A stretch of 14,689 nucleotides of DNA, taken from the NCBI GenBank assembly GCA_003661105.1, contig QMVM01000022.1, positions 1 through 14,689 on the forward strand. The letters run 5' to 3'. Made by a program: the position numbers and the translations under genes. Of the stretch, positions 13,217 to 14,689 are shown one piece after another. The stretch is from Methanosarcinales archaeon. GTDB lineage: Archaea > Halobacteriota > Methanosarcinia > Methanosarcinales > Methanogasteraceae. Position 1 is the first letter of the stretch. Each line of letters starts with the position of its first letter. The notes under the pieces are model-generated. The model searched no databases and was not told the origin of the DNA. It saw nothing but the letters and a program-made list of their open reading frames with translations.

Positions 13217-13504
13217 CTACCCCATAATCTCCTTCGTCCTCTTTGCAAGCATCAGGATCCCGACGGCAACGATCCCCATCCCGATGTTCCGAAGTGTTCC
13301 GGAAAGCATATCGGCGTACGGAATCTCGGCAAGCGCGACCACGATATATGCAGCATGTATCAGGCAGCCAAGCAGAACGATGTACCAGCACTGCTTCCAG
13401 TAGATCAGCTTTGTTGATCGAACCGCATAGATGCACGCATATATCCAGAACAATTCAATCACGAACCGCACTGCAAGTTCAGTGCTCGACTCCACGATAG
13501 GCAT
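13217..13504 (-). CDS. Small membrane protein, three predicted helices (95 aa)
   Basis: ATG 13504 to TAG 13217-13219 encodes 95 residues with three hydrophobic segments at about 11-28 (AVRFVIELFWIYACIYAV), 40-58 and 71-88. They are separated by short basic or charged loops (RSTKLIYWK, and AKRTKE at the C-terminal end). There is no signal-peptide cleavage pattern and no motif I recognise. A TATA box is centred 26-27 nt before the ATG, so the message is probably leaderless and continues into argB, which begins 10 nt after its stop. The gene diverges from the YYY-domain membrane protein with 35 bp between the start codons. A shared envelope role is conceivable but rests only on position. Confidence 0.72.
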   Translation of the reverse strand: MPIVESSTELAVRFVIELFWIYACIYAVRSTKLIYWKQCWYIVLLGCLIHAAYIVVALAEIPYADMLSGTLRNIGMGIVAVGILMLAKRTKEIMG

Positions 13505-13526
13505 GTGTTGATATTCAACGCCATGC

Positions 13527-13534
13527 CATATAAG
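13527..13534 (-). promoter_or_regulatory. TATA box of the 95-aa gene/argB operon
   Basis: CTTATATG on the minus strand is centred about 26 nt before the ATG at 13504, the canonical leaderless spacing. It sits only 6-13 nt in front of the divergent ATG at 13540. Between it and the ATG at 13504 lies the inverted repeat GTTGA-TAT-TCAAC (13507-13519), a possible operator. Confidence 0.6.
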
Positions 13535-13539
13535 ACCAC

Positions 13540-14689
13540 ATGTTGATCGAGATAATCATCTGGTATGCGCTGATCCTCGTAATCGGCATGGCAGCATTCC
13601 CTATCGTCTCGATCGTCTGCAAAAATCTCACTGACCGCGGATACTGCATATCAAAGATCGCAGGCATTCTGATACTCTCGCACCTCGCATGGATCCTCTC
13701 GTATCCGCTATCTTTCAGCAAAGGAACAGTTCTACTTGCTCTTGCGATTCTCTGTGCCTTGTCCCTGCTCTGCATCATATACTGCAAAAGCGAGGTGCAT
13801 GTCAGAAGAGACGTGGTCATCAGGAATGAAATTGTCTTCTTCGTAGCTTTCATCGTTTTTCTGGCAATACGAGTGTACAGTCCCGAGATCGTCAACTTTG
13901 GTGAGAAGTTCATGGACTTCGCATTCTTAAATGCAGTCATGCGGAGCAGCCAATTCCCGCCACACGATCCATGGTTCGCGGGGGGGCTGCTGGATTTCTA
14001 CTATTATTTCGGATACCTGACCGTGGCTGTGCCGAGCAAGATCTCCGGAATCGCAACCGAGGTCACGTACAATCTCGGACTGGTCACGTTCGCAGCGCTT
14101 GCGGCAAATGCCGCCTTTGGCATCGGGTATGACCTGACAAAGAAGATCAGGTATGGCATATCTACGATGATCTTTGTTGTATTCATCGCAAACGCACATA
14201 TTGTATTTGATATGGCGGCGCGTCTCCTTAATCCCCGGGCAGGCAGCTACGAACACATCTTCGGGCTCTGGGCGTCAACAAGGGTTATACCGGACACGAT
14301 CAACGAGTTCCCGTACTTCAGTTTCACTTTCGGGGATCTGCATCCGCATGTCATCTCGATCCCGTTTCAGTTGCTTGTGCTTGTGCTAATGTTAAACATT
14401 CACAAGTCTGACGAAAGCGGGATGAACATATACGGGATCGGCTGGACTCGCATCCTCGCGGGAATGATCCTGCCCGCGCTTGCGATAGGCGCGCTCTTTC
14501 CGTTGAATGCGTGGGACTATCCGACGTATCTAATCATCTTCACATCAATCGTCCTGGTTCAGCAGTACCGCGCCGCATCTCTTAGGAATGCGCCAGTTCC
14601 GATCGCAACCGTTGGCATTCTGAGCATTCTCCTTTTCCTGCCGTTTTATCTGGATTTTCGGGGCGCAGGCGCATCCGGAGCCGGGATCG
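13540..14689 (+). CDS. DUF2298 / 'YYY' membrane protein, N-terminal part (partial)
   Basis: The frame opens at ATG 13540, the first after an in-frame TAA at 13531, and is still open at the window end: 383 residues. Hydrophobic segments alternate with short loops, showing a polytopic membrane protein. The domain signature is strong: NFGEKFMDFAFLNAV (119-133), FPPHDPWFAGG (139-149), DFYYYFGY (152-159) with the YYY that names the archaeal/chloroflexal YYY domain, and FGDLHPHVISIPF (264-276). The family resembles GT-C-type glycosyltransferases in having acidic and histidine residues in extracytoplasmic loops after early helices, but its reaction is not established to my knowledge. Full-length members are much longer, so most of the C-terminal half is missing. 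It is divergent from the 95-aa membrane gene. Confidence 0.92.
   Translation, partial: MLIEIIIWYALILVIGMAAFPIVSIVCKNLTDRGYCISKIAGILILSHLAWILSYPLSFSKGTVLLALAILCALSLLCIIYCKSEVHVRRDVVIRNEIVFFVAFIVFLAIRVYSPEIVNFGEKFMDFAFLNAVMRSSQFPPHDPWFAGGLLDFYYYFGYLTVAVPSKISGIATEVTYNLGLVTFAALAANAAFGIGYDLTKKIRYGISTMIFVVFIANAHIVFDMAARLLNPRAGSYEHIFGLWASTRVIPDTINEFPYFSFTFGDLHPHVISIPFQLLVLVLMLNIHKSDESGMNIYGIGWTRILAGMILPALAIGALFPLNAWDYPTYLIIFTSIVLVQQYRAASLRNAPVPIATVGILSILLFLPFYLDFRGAGASGAGI

Noticed and set aside
13207..13248. N-terminal 14-residue extension of ArgB
   Set aside because: It would overlap the coding end of the 95-aa gene out of frame, and the basic extension is not part of the kinase fold; ATG 13206 is better placed.
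12719..13417. + strand 232-aa ORF opposite argB
   Set aside because: It is antisense to all conserved ArgB motifs and has no promoter or ribosome site.
13515..13940. Minus-strand 141-aa ORF upstream of the 95-aa gene
   Set aside because: It is antisense to the YYY-domain gene, whose + strand frame carries the recognisable motifs.

Overview
The window is a piece of an archaeal chromosome, most likely from a euryarchaeote related to methanogens or anaerobic alkane/methane oxidisers. The evidence is a gene for sn-glycerol-1-phosphate dehydrogenase (the enzyme that defines archaeal lipid stereochemistry), an oxygen-independent class III ribonucleotide reductase, an archaeal/chloroflexal 'YYY' membrane protein, and start sites that combine TATA-box leaderless promoters with 4-nt ATGA stop/start overlaps. 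Nothing allows a genus-level call. No CRISPR array, insertion sequence or rRNA is visible.

Layout, left to right. The + strand opens with the C-terminal end of a TPR protein. It is followed by a broken ferredoxin-like 4Fe-4S fragment, which runs into the convergent CBS-pair gene. The minus strand then carries rtcA (RNA 3'-phosphate cyclase, with an unusual Gly/Lys/Arg-rich insertion) and egsA. Upstream of egsA comes a visibly more AT-rich restriction-modification pair: an HNH endonuclease and a D12-class adenine methyltransferase. Upstream of that pair are two small ORFs, a xylose-isomerase-like TIM-barrel gene and dnaK. From dnaK to egsA, seven cistrons are packed with overlaps or gaps of at most 2 nt. 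This looks like one operon in which an acquired R-M module sits directly in front of an essential lipid gene.

Further upstream on the same strand is a tRNA-Arg(CCT) - glutaredoxin/NrdH - nrdD block. NrdD contains a 588-residue LAGLIDADG-type intein. There is no room for a promoter between the tRNA and the redoxin gene, so the RNR genes may be read from the tRNA promoter. An AT-rich 68-aa orphan gene diverges from the tRNA.

The right end carries argB behind a 95-aa three-helix membrane protein. Only 35 bp separates that gene from the divergent start of a DUF2298 (YYY) polytopic membrane protein, which runs off the window.

Functional themes are deoxynucleotide synthesis (redoxin + NrdD), protein folding (DnaK), lipid backbone synthesis (EgsA), RNA end processing (RtcA), arginine biosynthesis (ArgB) and defence (R-M). 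No complete new system can be demonstrated. The least explained parts are the two tiled small ORFs between the TIM-barrel gene and the R-M pair, the 68-aa orphan, and the R-M/egsA coupling.
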